Source: Maritimibacter fusiformis (lineage in GTDB: Bacteria; Pseudomonadota; Alphaproteobacteria; Rhodobacterales; Rhodobacteraceae). Taken from it: a stretch of 64,000 nucleotides of DNA. Of the stretch, positions 45,868 through 54,779 are shown piece after piece. The number at the start of each line of letters is the position of its first letter. The first letter of the stretch is position 1. The notes below the pieces were generated by a model that was not told the origin of the DNA, did not search any database, and saw only the letters and a program-made list of their open reading frames with translations. The translations under genes were made by a program, and so were the position numbers. Where the stretch lies: positions 186,001 through 250,000 of the forward strand of contig NZ_VSIY01000006.1 in NCBI RefSeq assembly GCF_008086115.1, written 5' to 3'.

Positions 45868-46863
45868 TCAACGTCGCGCGGTCGGCACAATCGAACGCAG
45901 GTTCGCGAGGTGGTGCGCGCATCCGGTCAAGGCCGCGTAGTCGTCCTCGATCACGGTCACGGCGAAGTTCTTCATGAACCCGGCAAACCGGCCCTTGTCA
46001 CGCATGGCATCGCCATATCCCATCCGCCCCAGCCAAGGCGTGACGGCGCGTGCCACGCCGCCGACCAGAAAGACGCCGCCGAACGGCAGGTGGATCAGTG
46101 ACAGGTTCCCGGTGACGGTGCCGAGGATACGCACGAAAAACCGGATCGTGTCGGTGGCGATCGGGTCTTGGCCCGCCTCCGCCGCCTGCATGATCTGGGC
46201 TCCCGACAATTCGGCCGGCGCACCCGCGCGCCGGGCGCGCCAGGCGTAGACATGGCTCAGCCCGCGCCCGGACAAGACGTCCTCGATGGCCGGAAACCCG
46301 TGCGCAGTCTCAAGCTCGCGGCACAGTTCCAGTTCTTCCTCGGTGCGGATGGGCAGGTTGGCGTGGCCCGCTTCGGCCGGCGGCACGAACCGCCCCGCCG
46401 CAGTCTCGTAGACCGGTGCGCAGTTGAAGCCGGTGCCGACCCCGATCACCAGGCGGGTGGCATCGGGGCGCGGCGCGGGTCCCTCGACGATCGGGCGCAG
46501 CGATGCCGCGGGCAAATGGCCCAGCGCGTAACCTTGTGCCTGCAAGTCATTGAGGATCGAAACCTTTTCCGCCCGCGCGGCCCGCGCAACGGTGGCCAGG
46601 TCGATCGTCCAGTCGAGGTTGGTCAGCGTTGCGGCCCCGTCGCGCACCGGCCCGGCCACGGCGACACAGGCCCCGGCGCAATCGGGGTTGCCCTCGTCGG
46701 CGAGATAGGTGCCGAGCACCGTCTCGAGCCCCGGGTAGTCGGCGTTGCAGTAGCGCCGGATGGTATCGGGCAACAGCCGCGTGCCCTCGGCCAGCGCCAC
46801 GCGGGTGTTGGTGCCGCCGATATCGGCGAGCAGCGAATAGAGGTTGGCGGGGCGCGGGGGCAT
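45868..46863 (-). CDS. glk: Glucokinase
   Basis: This 331-residue ASKHA-fold kinase has the ATP/phosphate motif LLADIGGTNTRVALA (about 11-25) and VIGVGTGFNCAPV. It phosphorylates glucose released by the glucosidases of this region. It belongs to the Glk family (COG0837) and lacks the ROK cysteine cluster. It lies 2 bases after the beta-glucosidase stop on the minus strand, last in aglR-bgl-glk. Confidence 0.93.
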   Translation of the reverse strand: MPPRPANLYSLLADIGGTNTRVALAEGTRLLPDTIRRYCNADYPGLETVLGTYLADEGNPDCAGACVAVAGPVRDGAATLTNLDWTIDLATVARAARAEKVSILNDLQAQGYALGHLPAASLRPIVEGPAPRPDATRLVIGVGTGFNCAPVYETAAGRFVPPAEAGHANLPIRTEEELELCRELETAHGFPAIEDVLSGRGLSHVYAWRARRAGAPAELSGAQIMQAAEAGQDPIATDTIRFFVRILGTVTGNLSLIHLPFGGVFLVGGVARAVTPWLGRMGYGDAMRDKGRFAGFMKNFAVTVIEDDYAALTGCAHHLANLRSIVPTARR

Positions 46864-46865
46864 GG

Positions 46866-48191
46866 TCAGCTCCGGGTCAGGGCCTTGGCAAGCGCGTGAT
46901 ACGAAGCCTTGGGGGTGCGTTCAAGCGTGTCGAAATCCACATGCACGAGGCCGAAACGCTTGTCATAGCCCAGCGCCCATTCGTAGTTGTCCATCAGCGA
47001 CCAGACGAAATAGCCCTTGACCGGCACGCCCTCGGCAATCGCCTGTCGGACCTTGGCGACGTGGGCGTCGATGTAGGCGATGCGGTCGTCGTCCTGCACC
47101 TTGCCGTTTGCGATCCGGTCCGGTGCCGCCATGCCGTTTTCGGTGACGAACAAGGGCGTGTCGCCGGTGAAATCGCGCGCGGCCATGGCCAGGAAATGGT
47201 GCAGCCCGTCCGGGTAGATCTCCCATCCCATCTCGGTTTTCGGCAGCGGCCCGTCGACCTCGGCGAGGCCCGGCCAGGGGCCGGGGGCGGCGGCGATCAG
47301 CTTGCGGGTGTAGTAGTTCAGCCCGCACCAGTCGACGGGTTGCGAGATCAGGGCCATGTCGTCCTGCCAGCGGTCGGGCATATGCGCCTCCAGCCCCGCC
47401 AGCACCGCCTCGGGGTAGGTGCCGCGAAAGATGCCGGAGAGGAAGAACTGGTTATAGATCGCGTCGTAAGTCTCTGTTGCGGCGCGTGTTTCCGCGCTGT
47501 CGTCAGCGGGCGCAGCATATTCGAAATTGCACACGGCGCCGAGGTTGGTCATGCCAAGCCCGCGCATCGCGGCGGTCGCGGTGCCATGCGCCAAAAGCAC
47601 GTGGTGCATGGCGCGCGCGGTGGCGCGGATGTCGCGCAGGCCGGGGGCGTGGTGGCCGAGGAAGTGGCTGAGCCAGGACACGCACCAAGGCTCGTTGATC
47701 GGGGCCGCCGACCATAGGCGGTCACCGATCCGGCCCATGATCACTTCGGTGAAGTCCCCGAACCACCCGGCGACATCGCGGTTGCGCCAGCCGCCCAGAT
47801 CGGCAAGGGGCGAGGGCAGTTCCCAGTGATAGAGCGTCGCGGCGGGCTTCAGCCCCCGTTCCAGCATCCCGTCGATCAGGCGGTCGTAGAAATCCAGCCC
47901 CTCGGGGTTGGGCGCGCCGCGCCCCTCGGGCATCACCCGCGCCCAGCTTGTCGAAAATCGGTAGACGTCGAACCCGGCCGCTGCGACCAGGTCGAGGTCG
48001 GCCTCCCAGCGGTGGTAGTGGTCGCAGGCGGTGGCGCCGGTCTCGGCCTTGGCGACGTTGCCCGGTGTGGCGGCGAAGCTGTCCCAATGGGTTTGCCCCG
48101 CGCCGCCAAAGGAATGACCCTCGATCTGGTAGGCCGAGGTGGCGGTGCCGAACAGGAAGTCGTCGGGGAAGTCTGAGCGTGAAAACTGCAT
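46866..48191 (-). CDS. GH1 family beta-glucosidase
   Basis: The protein is 441 residues, the normal GH1 length. Catalytic acid/base is E167 in APINEPWCVSW, and the nucleophile is in FVTENGMAAPD near residue 351. The N-terminal FLFGTATSAYQIEG is typical. No signal peptide is present, so it acts in the cytoplasm on imported beta-glucosides. It lies in the alpha-glucoside regulon between aglR and glk, so the locus may process both anomers. Confidence 0.93.
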   Translation of the reverse strand: MQFSRSDFPDDFLFGTATSAYQIEGHSFGGAGQTHWDSFAATPGNVAKAETGATACDHYHRWEADLDLVAAAGFDVYRFSTSWARVMPEGRGAPNPEGLDFYDRLIDGMLERGLKPAATLYHWELPSPLADLGGWRNRDVAGWFGDFTEVIMGRIGDRLWSAAPINEPWCVSWLSHFLGHHAPGLRDIRATARAMHHVLLAHGTATAAMRGLGMTNLGAVCNFEYAAPADDSAETRAATETYDAIYNQFFLSGIFRGTYPEAVLAGLEAHMPDRWQDDMALISQPVDWCGLNYYTRKLIAAAPGPWPGLAEVDGPLPKTEMGWEIYPDGLHHFLAMAARDFTGDTPLFVTENGMAAPDRIANGKVQDDDRIAYIDAHVAKVRQAIAEGVPVKGYFVWSLMDNYEWALGYDKRFGLVHVDFDTLERTPKASYHALAKALTRS

Positions 48192-48210
48192 GGCAATCCT
48201 TGAAGAGGGG

Positions 48211-49236
48211 TCAGGCGCGGGCCGGGCCGGTGGACTGGCCGAGGATCAGCTCGGCCTCGAGCAGGTCCTGGCGCGCGCCGCTGTCGGGGTCTTCGATGAT
48301 CTCGAGCAGCATCCGCGCGGCGCGCCGTCCCGCTTCGCGCACCGAGGATCGTGTGGCCGTGAAAACAGGCACATCCGCGCCGTTCTTGAGGTAACTCAAC
48401 TCGTCGTCATGGGTGATGACCGAGATGTCGCGGCCCATGTGCAGCCCCAATTCCTCGATCGCCCGGCGCACCCCGATGGACGGGATGATCGACGAGACCA
48501 GGAAGGCGGTGGGCGCATCCGGGCGGGCCAGAAGCGCGCGGGCGGTGTCGTGGCCGTAGCTTTCGGTCATCTCGTCGGCGAACATCAGGTCGGGATCGGG
48601 GGCAAGGCCGCGCGCGTCCAGCGCCTCCTGAAACCCGGCGCGGCGACGGATCGCGAAGTCCATGTTCTCCAGCCCGTTGATCAGCGCGATTCGCCGGTGC
48701 CCGAGGTCGAGCAGGAAGTCGGTGGCACGCCGGAAGGCACGGGTGTTGTTCATGTCGACCCAGCTGTAGGGCTCGTTGGCGTCCGATGCGCGGCCATGGA
48801 CAACAAAGGGCATCTCGATCTCGTTCAGCAGGTGGATGCGCCGGTCGCCGACCTTGGGGGCGTGGACGATGATGCCGTCGACCGAACCGCGGGTGCGAAA
48901 CTCGCGGTAGGCGCGGGCCTGTTCCTCGTCCGGCACGATCGAGATCAGCATGTCGTAGCCCTTGGCGGAATAGACCTCGCCGGCGCCTGCGATGAAGTCG
49001 GCGAAGACCGGGTTGACCATCTCGTGCTTGGAGGCCAGCGGGATCACGTGGCCGATCGCCATCGCGCGCCCGGTGGCGAGGCTGCGGGCGCGCATGTTGG
49101 GCCTGTAACCATGCGCCTCGGCCGCCGCCATCACGCGTTTGCGGGTCGCCTCGGACACCTCCGGATAGCCGTTCAGCGCCCGGCTGACGGTGGTCTGCGA
49201 CAGTTGCAGCAGGTCCGAGAGGTCTTTCAGTTTCAT
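48211..49236 (-). CDS. aglR: LacI-family transcriptional regulator (AglR-like)
   Basis: The 341-residue protein has a LacI helix-turn-helix (MKLKDLSDLLQLSQTTVSRALNG) and a sugar-binding domain (YDMLISIVPDEE, GHRRIALINGL, DISVITHDDE). It is divergent from aglE and probably represses the agl genes and the minus-strand bgl-glk genes until alpha-glucosides appear. Two palindromes in the shared gap fit a LacI-type operator. Confidence 0.9.
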   Translation of the reverse strand: MKLKDLSDLLQLSQTTVSRALNGYPEVSEATRKRVMAAAEAHGYRPNMRARSLATGRAMAIGHVIPLASKHEMVNPVFADFIAGAGEVYSAKGYDMLISIVPDEEQARAYREFRTRGSVDGIIVHAPKVGDRRIHLLNEIEMPFVVHGRASDANEPYSWVDMNNTRAFRRATDFLLDLGHRRIALINGLENMDFAIRRRAGFQEALDARGLAPDPDLMFADEMTESYGHDTARALLARPDAPTAFLVSSIIPSIGVRRAIEELGLHMGRDISVITHDDELSYLKNGADVPVFTATRSSVREAGRRAARMLLEIIEDPDSGARQDLLEAELILGQSTGPARA

Positions 49237-49253
49237 GGGCGGCGCAAGCACTT

Positions 49254-49265
49254 CAAAGCGGTTTG
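49254..49265. promoter_or_regulatory. Second AglR-like site near aglR (imperfect palindrome)
   Basis: CAAAGCGGTTTG lies 18 bases before the aglR start, with the CAAA/TTTG half-sites of the main operator but a less symmetric centre. It may serve autoregulation. Confidence 0.5.
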
Positions 49266-49410
49266 GGTAACTTCGGACGGTAATCCGGCTTGCCGGAAAG
49301 GTCAAAAGAAACCGGTGGAAAGCGATTTTGCTGCGATAACATAGCTTTTTTCGGCCCGGTCTGATCTGGATCGTTGACAGGGACGAGCCCATCGGCGACG
49401 GTTGCGCCAT

Positions 49411-49424
49411 CCAAAGCGCTTTGG
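49411..49424. promoter_or_regulatory. Perfect 14-bp palindrome, AglR operator
   Basis: CCAAAGCGCTTTGG is fully symmetric with a central CG, the usual shape for LacI-family operators. It lies 77 bases before aglE and about 175 bases before aglR in the divergent gap. Confidence 0.85.
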
Positions 49425-49500
49425 GGTGAGTCGATGACCGTCCCGAGCCATGGTGGATTATTTCTGGCGCCGATGTTCGGCGCGCATCTGGGAGGATCAC

Positions 49501-50760
49501 ATGAGACATGCACTTCTTGCCGGCGCAGCAACGCTGGCGCTTTCGGCCGGCTCTGCCACCGCCGAGAAAATCACCATCGCCGGGCCGTGGATCGGCGCGG
49601 ACGAGGAGCACGTGCAAGTCGTGCTCGACGCCTTCGAAAAAGCCTCGGGCCACGACGTCAGCTATGTCGGCTCCGACAGCTTCGAACAGCAGATCGTGAT
49701 CGACGCCGAGGCGGGGTCCGCCCCCAACGTCGCCGTGTTCCCGCAGCCCGCGCTGGCCGCCAGCCTGGCCGCCAAGGGGTTCCTGACGCCGCTGGCCGAT
49801 GGCACCGACGACTGGATTCGCGAAAACTACGCCGCCGGCCAATCCTGGGTCGATCTGGGCACGTTCCCGGATGCTGACGGCAACGATCAGCTGTTCGGCT
49901 TCTTCTACAAGGTCGATCTGAAATCGCTGGTCTGGTATCTGCCCGAGAACTTCGAGGACGCGGGCTATGAGGTGCCCGAGACCATGGAAGACCTGAAGGC
50001 GCTGACCGAGCAGATCGTCGCCGATGGCGGCACGCCGTGGTGCATCGGGCTGGGCTCGGGCGCCGCGACCGGCTGGCCGGCGACCGACTGGGTCGAAGAC
50101 CTGATGCTGCGCACCCAGCCGCCGGAGGTCTATGACGACTGGGTCTCCAACGCGATGCCATTCGACGACCCGCGCGTTGTGGCCGCGATCGAGGAGTTCG
50201 GCTGGTTCGCCCGCAATGACGATTTCGTCGCCGGCGGTGCCGGTGCGGTGGCCACCACCGACTTCCGCGACAGCCCCAAGGGCCTGTTCTCGTCGCCGCC
50301 GCAGTGCTACATGCACCGCCAGGCGTCGTTCATCCCGTCCTTCTTCCCCGAAGGCACCGTGGTGGGCGAGGATGCCGATTTCTTCTACTTCCCGTCCTAC
50401 GCCGACAAGGACCTGGGCAACCCGGTCCTGGGGGCCGGCACGCTCTGGGCGATCACCAACGACAGCCCTGCGGCGCATGACCTGATCACCTTCCTCGAGA
50501 CGGTCGAGGCGAACGAGCTGTGGATGGCGCGCAAGGGCTTCCTCACGCCGCACAAGGGCGTCGACCTCAGCGTGTTCTCGGACAACACGCTGCGCGGCAT
50601 GAACGAGATCCTGCTGGGCGCGACCACCTTCCGCTTTGACGGCTCCGACCTGATGCCGCCCGCCGTCGGGCAGGGATCGTTCTGGACCGGCATGGTCGAC
50701 TATGTCGGCGGCAAGTCGGCCGAAGAGGTCGCCAGCGACATCCAGGCAAGCTGGCCGTAG
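49501..50760 (+). CDS. aglE: Alpha-glucoside ABC transporter, substrate-binding protein
   Basis: The 419-residue protein has a signal peptide (cleavage after SATA near 21) and an extracellular solute-binding fold for sugars, with SYVGSDSFEQQIVIDAEAGSAPNVAVFPQP early and DFFYFPSYADKDLGNPVLGAG late. It matches AglE of rhizobia, which binds maltose, sucrose and trehalose-type alpha-glucosides. A stem-loop after it may stabilise its message over the permease genes. Confidence 0.92.
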   Translation: MRHALLAGAATLALSAGSATAEKITIAGPWIGADEEHVQVVLDAFEKASGHDVSYVGSDSFEQQIVIDAEAGSAPNVAVFPQPALAASLAAKGFLTPLADGTDDWIRENYAAGQSWVDLGTFPDADGNDQLFGFFYKVDLKSLVWYLPENFEDAGYEVPETMEDLKALTEQIVADGGTPWCIGLGSGAATGWPATDWVEDLMLRTQPPEVYDDWVSNAMPFDDPRVVAAIEEFGWFARNDDFVAGGAGAVATTDFRDSPKGLFSSPPQCYMHRQASFIPSFFPEGTVVGEDADFFYFPSYADKDLGNPVLGAGTLWAITNDSPAAHDLITFLETVEANELWMARKGFLTPHKGVDLSVFSDNTLRGMNEILLGATTFRFDGSDLMPPAVGQGSFWTGMVDYVGGKSAEEVASDIQASWP

Positions 50761-50782
50761 GGCGCACGCGCCGAAACAAGAT

Positions 50783-50808
50783 GGGTCCGGGCCGTGTGGC
50801 CCGGACCC
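50783..50808 (+). repeat. Stem-loop between aglE and aglF
   Basis: An 11-bp perfect stem (GGGTCCGGGCC with GGCCCGGACCC) and a GTGT loop lie 22 bases after aglE, without a T-run. Such structures after binding-protein genes often protect the upstream message and partly stop transcription. Confidence 0.65.
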
Positions 50809-50904
50809 GACCAGCAGGTTCCCCGGGAAAGAATTGCCATGCGCGCGTCAAGACGCGTAGGCTGATACCCGGACCACAGTTCAGGGACTATGGGGGAGGA
50901 CGCG

Positions 50905-51927
50905 ATGAATCCGGCACTTCAAGGCTTGATGACCATCGTTCTGGGTGTCGGCGGCTGCCTTGCCTATTTCTGGTTGTCCAACCAGGTGCTCGACAAGGTG
51001 ATCTTTCCGGCCCGCGGCAAGAATATCGGCAAGAACATCAACCGCGCCAACCTGATCCGCCCCTGGCTTTTCCTGTTCCCGGCGCTGTTCGCGCTCGGCC
51101 TCTACCTTGCCTACCCGGTGGTCGAGACGCTGCGCCTGTCCGTCACCGAGCGGGTGCCGGTGCCCGGCGGCGGCGGGGCATTCACCTATGAATTCGTGGG
51201 CGTCGACAACTACGCCAAGATGATGGACGAGCCCAAGTTCTGGGAGGCGGTGCGCAACAACTTCCTGTGGCTTCTGGTGGTGCCGGCGATGTCGACGGTG
51301 TTCGGCCTTCTGGTCGCGCAGCTTACCGACCGGCTGAAATGGGGCAGCGTCGCCAAGTCGATGATCTTCATGCCGATGGCGATCAGCTTTGTCGGTGCCG
51401 CGGTGATCTGGAAACTGGTCTATGACTTCCGCCCGATCGACCAGGAACAGATCGGCATCCTGAACGCGATTGTCGTGAGCCTTGGCGGTGAGCCGCACAC
51501 CTGGCTGACCACGCCGTTCTGGAACAACTTTTTCCTGATGATCGTGCTGGTCTGGATTCAGACCGGCTTTGCCATGGTGATCCTGTCGGCCGCACTGCGC
51601 GGCATTCCCGAGGAAACCATCGAGGCGGCGATCGTCGACGGGGCCAATCCGTTCCAGATTTTCTTCAAGATCAAGATCCCGCAGATCGCCGGGACCATCG
51701 TGGTGGTCTGGACGACGATCACGCTGACCGTGCTCAAGATTTTCGACATCGTGTTCGCCATGACCAACGGCCAGTGGGAGACGCAGGTGCTGGCCAACTA
51801 CATGTATGACAAGCTGTTTCGCGCCGGCGACTGGGGCATCGGATCGGCCTCGGCGATGGTGATCATGCTGCTGGTCCTGCCGATCCTGGTCTGGAACGTG
51901 CGCACCGCGCGCCGCGAAATGCGCTGA
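50905..51927 (+). CDS. aglF: Alpha-glucoside ABC transporter, permease AglF
   Basis: A 340-residue inner-membrane protein with about eight membrane segments. The EAA loop (EETIEAAIVDGANPFQIFFKI), where the ATPase docks, is near 240. The first part has an extra N-terminal helix, as in MalF-type subunits. ATG 50905 follows GGGGGAGGA. It is 12 bases from aglG. Confidence 0.92.
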   Translation: MNPALQGLMTIVLGVGGCLAYFWLSNQVLDKVIFPARGKNIGKNINRANLIRPWLFLFPALFALGLYLAYPVVETLRLSVTERVPVPGGGGAFTYEFVGVDNYAKMMDEPKFWEAVRNNFLWLLVVPAMSTVFGLLVAQLTDRLKWGSVAKSMIFMPMAISFVGAAVIWKLVYDFRPIDQEQIGILNAIVVSLGGEPHTWLTTPFWNNFFLMIVLVWIQTGFAMVILSAALRGIPEETIEAAIVDGANPFQIFFKIKIPQIAGTIVVVWTTITLTVLKIFDIVFAMTNGQWETQVLANYMYDKLFRAGDWGIGSASAMVIMLLVLPILVWNVRTARREMR

Positions 51928-51939
51928 GGGGGCAGAGAC

Positions 51940-53091
51940 ATGGACAATATCGCAGGCACCAAGTCGAGCCTGACCTGGGCGGTCAACATCTCGGTCGTGG
52001 TTCTGGTCGTGCTGTGGCTGTTCCCGACGCTGGGGCTCTTGATTTCATCTTTCCGCACCGCCGACCAGATCGCCACCTCGGGCTGGTGGAAGGCGATGTT
52101 CCCGTCCGAGCAGAACCTCGTTCTGCGCACCGGCGACCCGGATGACGAGCGCGTCGAGAGGGACGGTGTCTTCGTCGTCGAGGGCAACCTGTTCGCCACC
52201 GGCTCCGAGGCGGAAATCAGCGTCTGGGGCACCTCGTCGCGCGAGATTTCGGCCTATGAGGCGGGCGAGACCGCCGATCTTGGCGACGGCGAGACGATGA
52301 CGGTCGAGAGCAATGGCGACTACGTCTGGACCGGCGACGCCGAGCAGTTGACCGGGCGCGGCCAGCGCATCTTTGCCACCGCCGTGACGCCGCCCGAGTT
52401 CACGCTCGACAACTACAAGACGGTGCTGTTTTCCGGCTCGCCCACCGACAACATGGCCCGGGCGTTCTTCAATACGCTGACCGTGACGATCCCGGCGACG
52501 ATCATCCCGATCGTGGTCGCGGCCTTTGCCGCCTATGCGCTGGCGTGGATGGATTTCCGGGGCCGTGCGCTTCTGATCGCCGTCATCGTCGGGCTTTTGG
52601 TGGTGCCGCTGCAACTGGCGCTGATCCCGCTGTTGAAGCTGCACCTGGGGATCGGCATAGGCAAGGGCTACCTCGGGGTCTGGCTGGCCCATACCGGGTT
52701 CGGGCTGCCGCTGGCGATCTATCTGCTTCGAAACTACATGGTCGGATTGCCGCGCGACATCATCGAGAATGCCAAGGTCGACGGGGCCACGGATTTCCAG
52801 ATCTTCACCAAGATCATCCTGCCGCTCAGTTTCCCGGCGCTCGCGTCCTTCGCGATCTTCCAGTTCCTCTGGACCTGGAACGACCTGCTGGTCGCCAAGG
52901 TGTTCCTGATCGACGCCTCCGGCGAAACCACCGTGATGACCAACCAGATCGTCGAGCTTCTGGGCACCCGGGGCGGCAACTGGGAAATCCTGGCCACCGC
53001 GGCCTTCGTGTCGATCTCGGTGCCGCTGATCGTGTTCTTTGCAATGCAGAAATACCTTGTGCGCGGCCTTCTGGCCGGCTCGGTGAAGTGA
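51940..53091 (+). CDS. aglG: Alpha-glucoside ABC transporter, permease AglG
   Basis: The 383-residue protein is a MalG-type permease with the EAA loop (DIIENAKVDGATDFQIFTKI) near 275. It is longer than MalG because of a roughly 115-residue acidic periplasmic insert between the first and second membrane segments (about 40-160), as in other AglG proteins. It follows a GAGGGGG site and is coupled with aglF. Confidence 0.92.
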   Translation: MDNIAGTKSSLTWAVNISVVVLVVLWLFPTLGLLISSFRTADQIATSGWWKAMFPSEQNLVLRTGDPDDERVERDGVFVVEGNLFATGSEAEISVWGTSSREISAYEAGETADLGDGETMTVESNGDYVWTGDAEQLTGRGQRIFATAVTPPEFTLDNYKTVLFSGSPTDNMARAFFNTLTVTIPATIIPIVVAAFAAYALAWMDFRGRALLIAVIVGLLVVPLQLALIPLLKLHLGIGIGKGYLGVWLAHTGFGLPLAIYLLRNYMVGLPRDIIENAKVDGATDFQIFTKIILPLSFPALASFAIFQFLWTWNDLLVAKVFLIDASGETTVMTNQIVELLGTRGGNWEILATAAFVSISVPLIVFFAMQKYLVRGLLAGSVK

Positions 53092-53099
53092 GGGGTTGA

Positions 53100-54767
53100 A
53101 TGACGGCACAGGATGAGGCGCCCAGGATGACACATCTGGCAAAAGACCCGGACTGGTGGCGCGGCGCGGTGATCTACCAGATCTATCCGCGCTCGTATCA
53201 GGATTCGAATGGCGACGGGGTCGGCGACCTACTGGGCATCGTCCGGCGGTTGCCCTACATCGCCTCGCTTGGGGTCGATGCGGTGTGGATCTCGCCGTTC
53301 TTCACCTCGCCGATGAAGGATTTCGGCTATGACGTGGCCGATTACTGCGATGTCGACCCGATGTTCGGCACGCTGGCCGATTTCGACGCGGTGATCGAGA
53401 CCGCCCATGCCCTTGGCATCAAGGTGATGATCGACCTGGTGCTCAGCCACACCTCGGACCAGCACCCGTGGTTCAAGGAAAGCCGCGCCTCGCGCGACAA
53501 TGCCAAGGCCGATTGGTATGTCTGGGCCGAGGCCAACCCGGACGGCACGCCGCCCAACAACTGGCTGTCGATCTTCGGCGGCTCGGCCTGGCAGTGGGAT
53601 GGCGGGCGGATGCAGTATTACCTGCACAACTTCCTGACCTCGCAGCCGGACCTGAACTTCCATGAGCCCGAGGTTCACGACGCGCTGCTGGATGTCGCCC
53701 GCTTCTGGCTCGAGCGTGGCGTGGACGGGTTCCGCCTCGATACGATCAACTTCTACACCCACGACAAGGAACTCAGGAACAACCCGCCGCTCGACCCGGC
53801 GCTGCGCACCTCGCGCACCGCGCCCGCGGTGAACCCCTACAACTGGCAGGAACATCTCTACGACAAGTCGCGACCGGAAAACCTGATCTTCCTGAAAAAG
53901 CTGCGCGCGGTGATGAAGCCGTTCAATGCCGCCGCCGTGGGCGAGGTGGGCGACGAACAGCGCGGGCTGGAGATTCTTGGCGAATACACCGCCGGCGATG
54001 ACCTGATGCAGATGTGCTATGCCTTCGAGCTTCTGTCGGGCGATCAACCCACGGCGGGTTATGTCGCCGAGGTGATGGCCAAGGTCGAAGAGGTGGCCGC
54101 CGATGGCTGGGCCTGCTGGGCCTATTCCAACCACGATGTCACCCGCCACGCGACCCGCTGGCAGTTGACGCCGCCGGCGCTGCGCGGCTTCACCACGCTG
54201 ATGATGTGCCTCAAGGGCTCGGCCTGCATCTACCAGGGCGAGGAACTGGGGCTGCCGGAGGCCGAAGTGGGGTTCGACGACCTGCAAGACCCCTACGGCA
54301 TCGAATTCTGGCCCGAGTTCAAGGGCCGCGACGGGTGCCGCACGCCGATGGTCTGGGAACGCTCCAACGCCTCGGGCGGGTTTTCCACAGCACCACGCAC
54401 ATGGCTGCCGGTGCCGGGCGAGCACCTGGCCCTGTCGGTCGAGGCTGCCGAGGCCGACCCAGGCGCGCTGATTCACCACTACCGCCGCGCCATTGCGCTG
54501 CGCCATGCCCATCCGGCCCTGATGAAGGGCACGCTGGAGGCGCTCGCGGTCGAGGGCAACGTGCTGAGCTTCACCCGCCGCCACGCGGGCGAAGAGATCT
54601 TTTTCGCGCTCAACATGGGCGAAGCGCCGGTCACGATCACGCCGCCCGCGGGCGACTGGACCTGGCTTGGCGCGGAGTTGAACAGCGCACATCCGGGCGC
54701 GGACGGAAAGGTGCACCTGGGCCACTGGCAGCCCTGCATCATGTTGCGGGCCAAGGCGCGCGCGTAG
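53100..54767 (+). CDS. aglA: GH13 alpha-glucosidase
   Basis: A 555-residue enzyme with the four GH13 regions: DLVLSHTSDQHPW, GFRLDTINF with nucleophile D214, AVGEVGD with acid/base E282, and SNHDVTRHATRW with D346. It has no signal peptide and hydrolyses imported alpha-glucosides in the cytoplasm. A second ATG at 53127 is possible. It starts 8 bases after aglG. Confidence 0.93.
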   Translation: MTAQDEAPRMTHLAKDPDWWRGAVIYQIYPRSYQDSNGDGVGDLLGIVRRLPYIASLGVDAVWISPFFTSPMKDFGYDVADYCDVDPMFGTLADFDAVIETAHALGIKVMIDLVLSHTSDQHPWFKESRASRDNAKADWYVWAEANPDGTPPNNWLSIFGGSAWQWDGGRMQYYLHNFLTSQPDLNFHEPEVHDALLDVARFWLERGVDGFRLDTINFYTHDKELRNNPPLDPALRTSRTAPAVNPYNWQEHLYDKSRPENLIFLKKLRAVMKPFNAAAVGEVGDEQRGLEILGEYTAGDDLMQMCYAFELLSGDQPTAGYVAEVMAKVEEVAADGWACWAYSNHDVTRHATRWQLTPPALRGFTTLMMCLKGSACIYQGEELGLPEAEVGFDDLQDPYGIEFWPEFKGRDGCRTPMVWERSNASGGFSTAPRTWLPVPGEHLALSVEAAEADPGALIHHYRRAIALRHAHPALMKGTLEALAVEGNVLSFTRRHAGEEIFFALNMGEAPVTITPPAGDWTWLGAELNSAHPGADGKVHLGHWQPCIMLRAKARA

Positions 54768-54779
54768 GAGAGGAAAACC

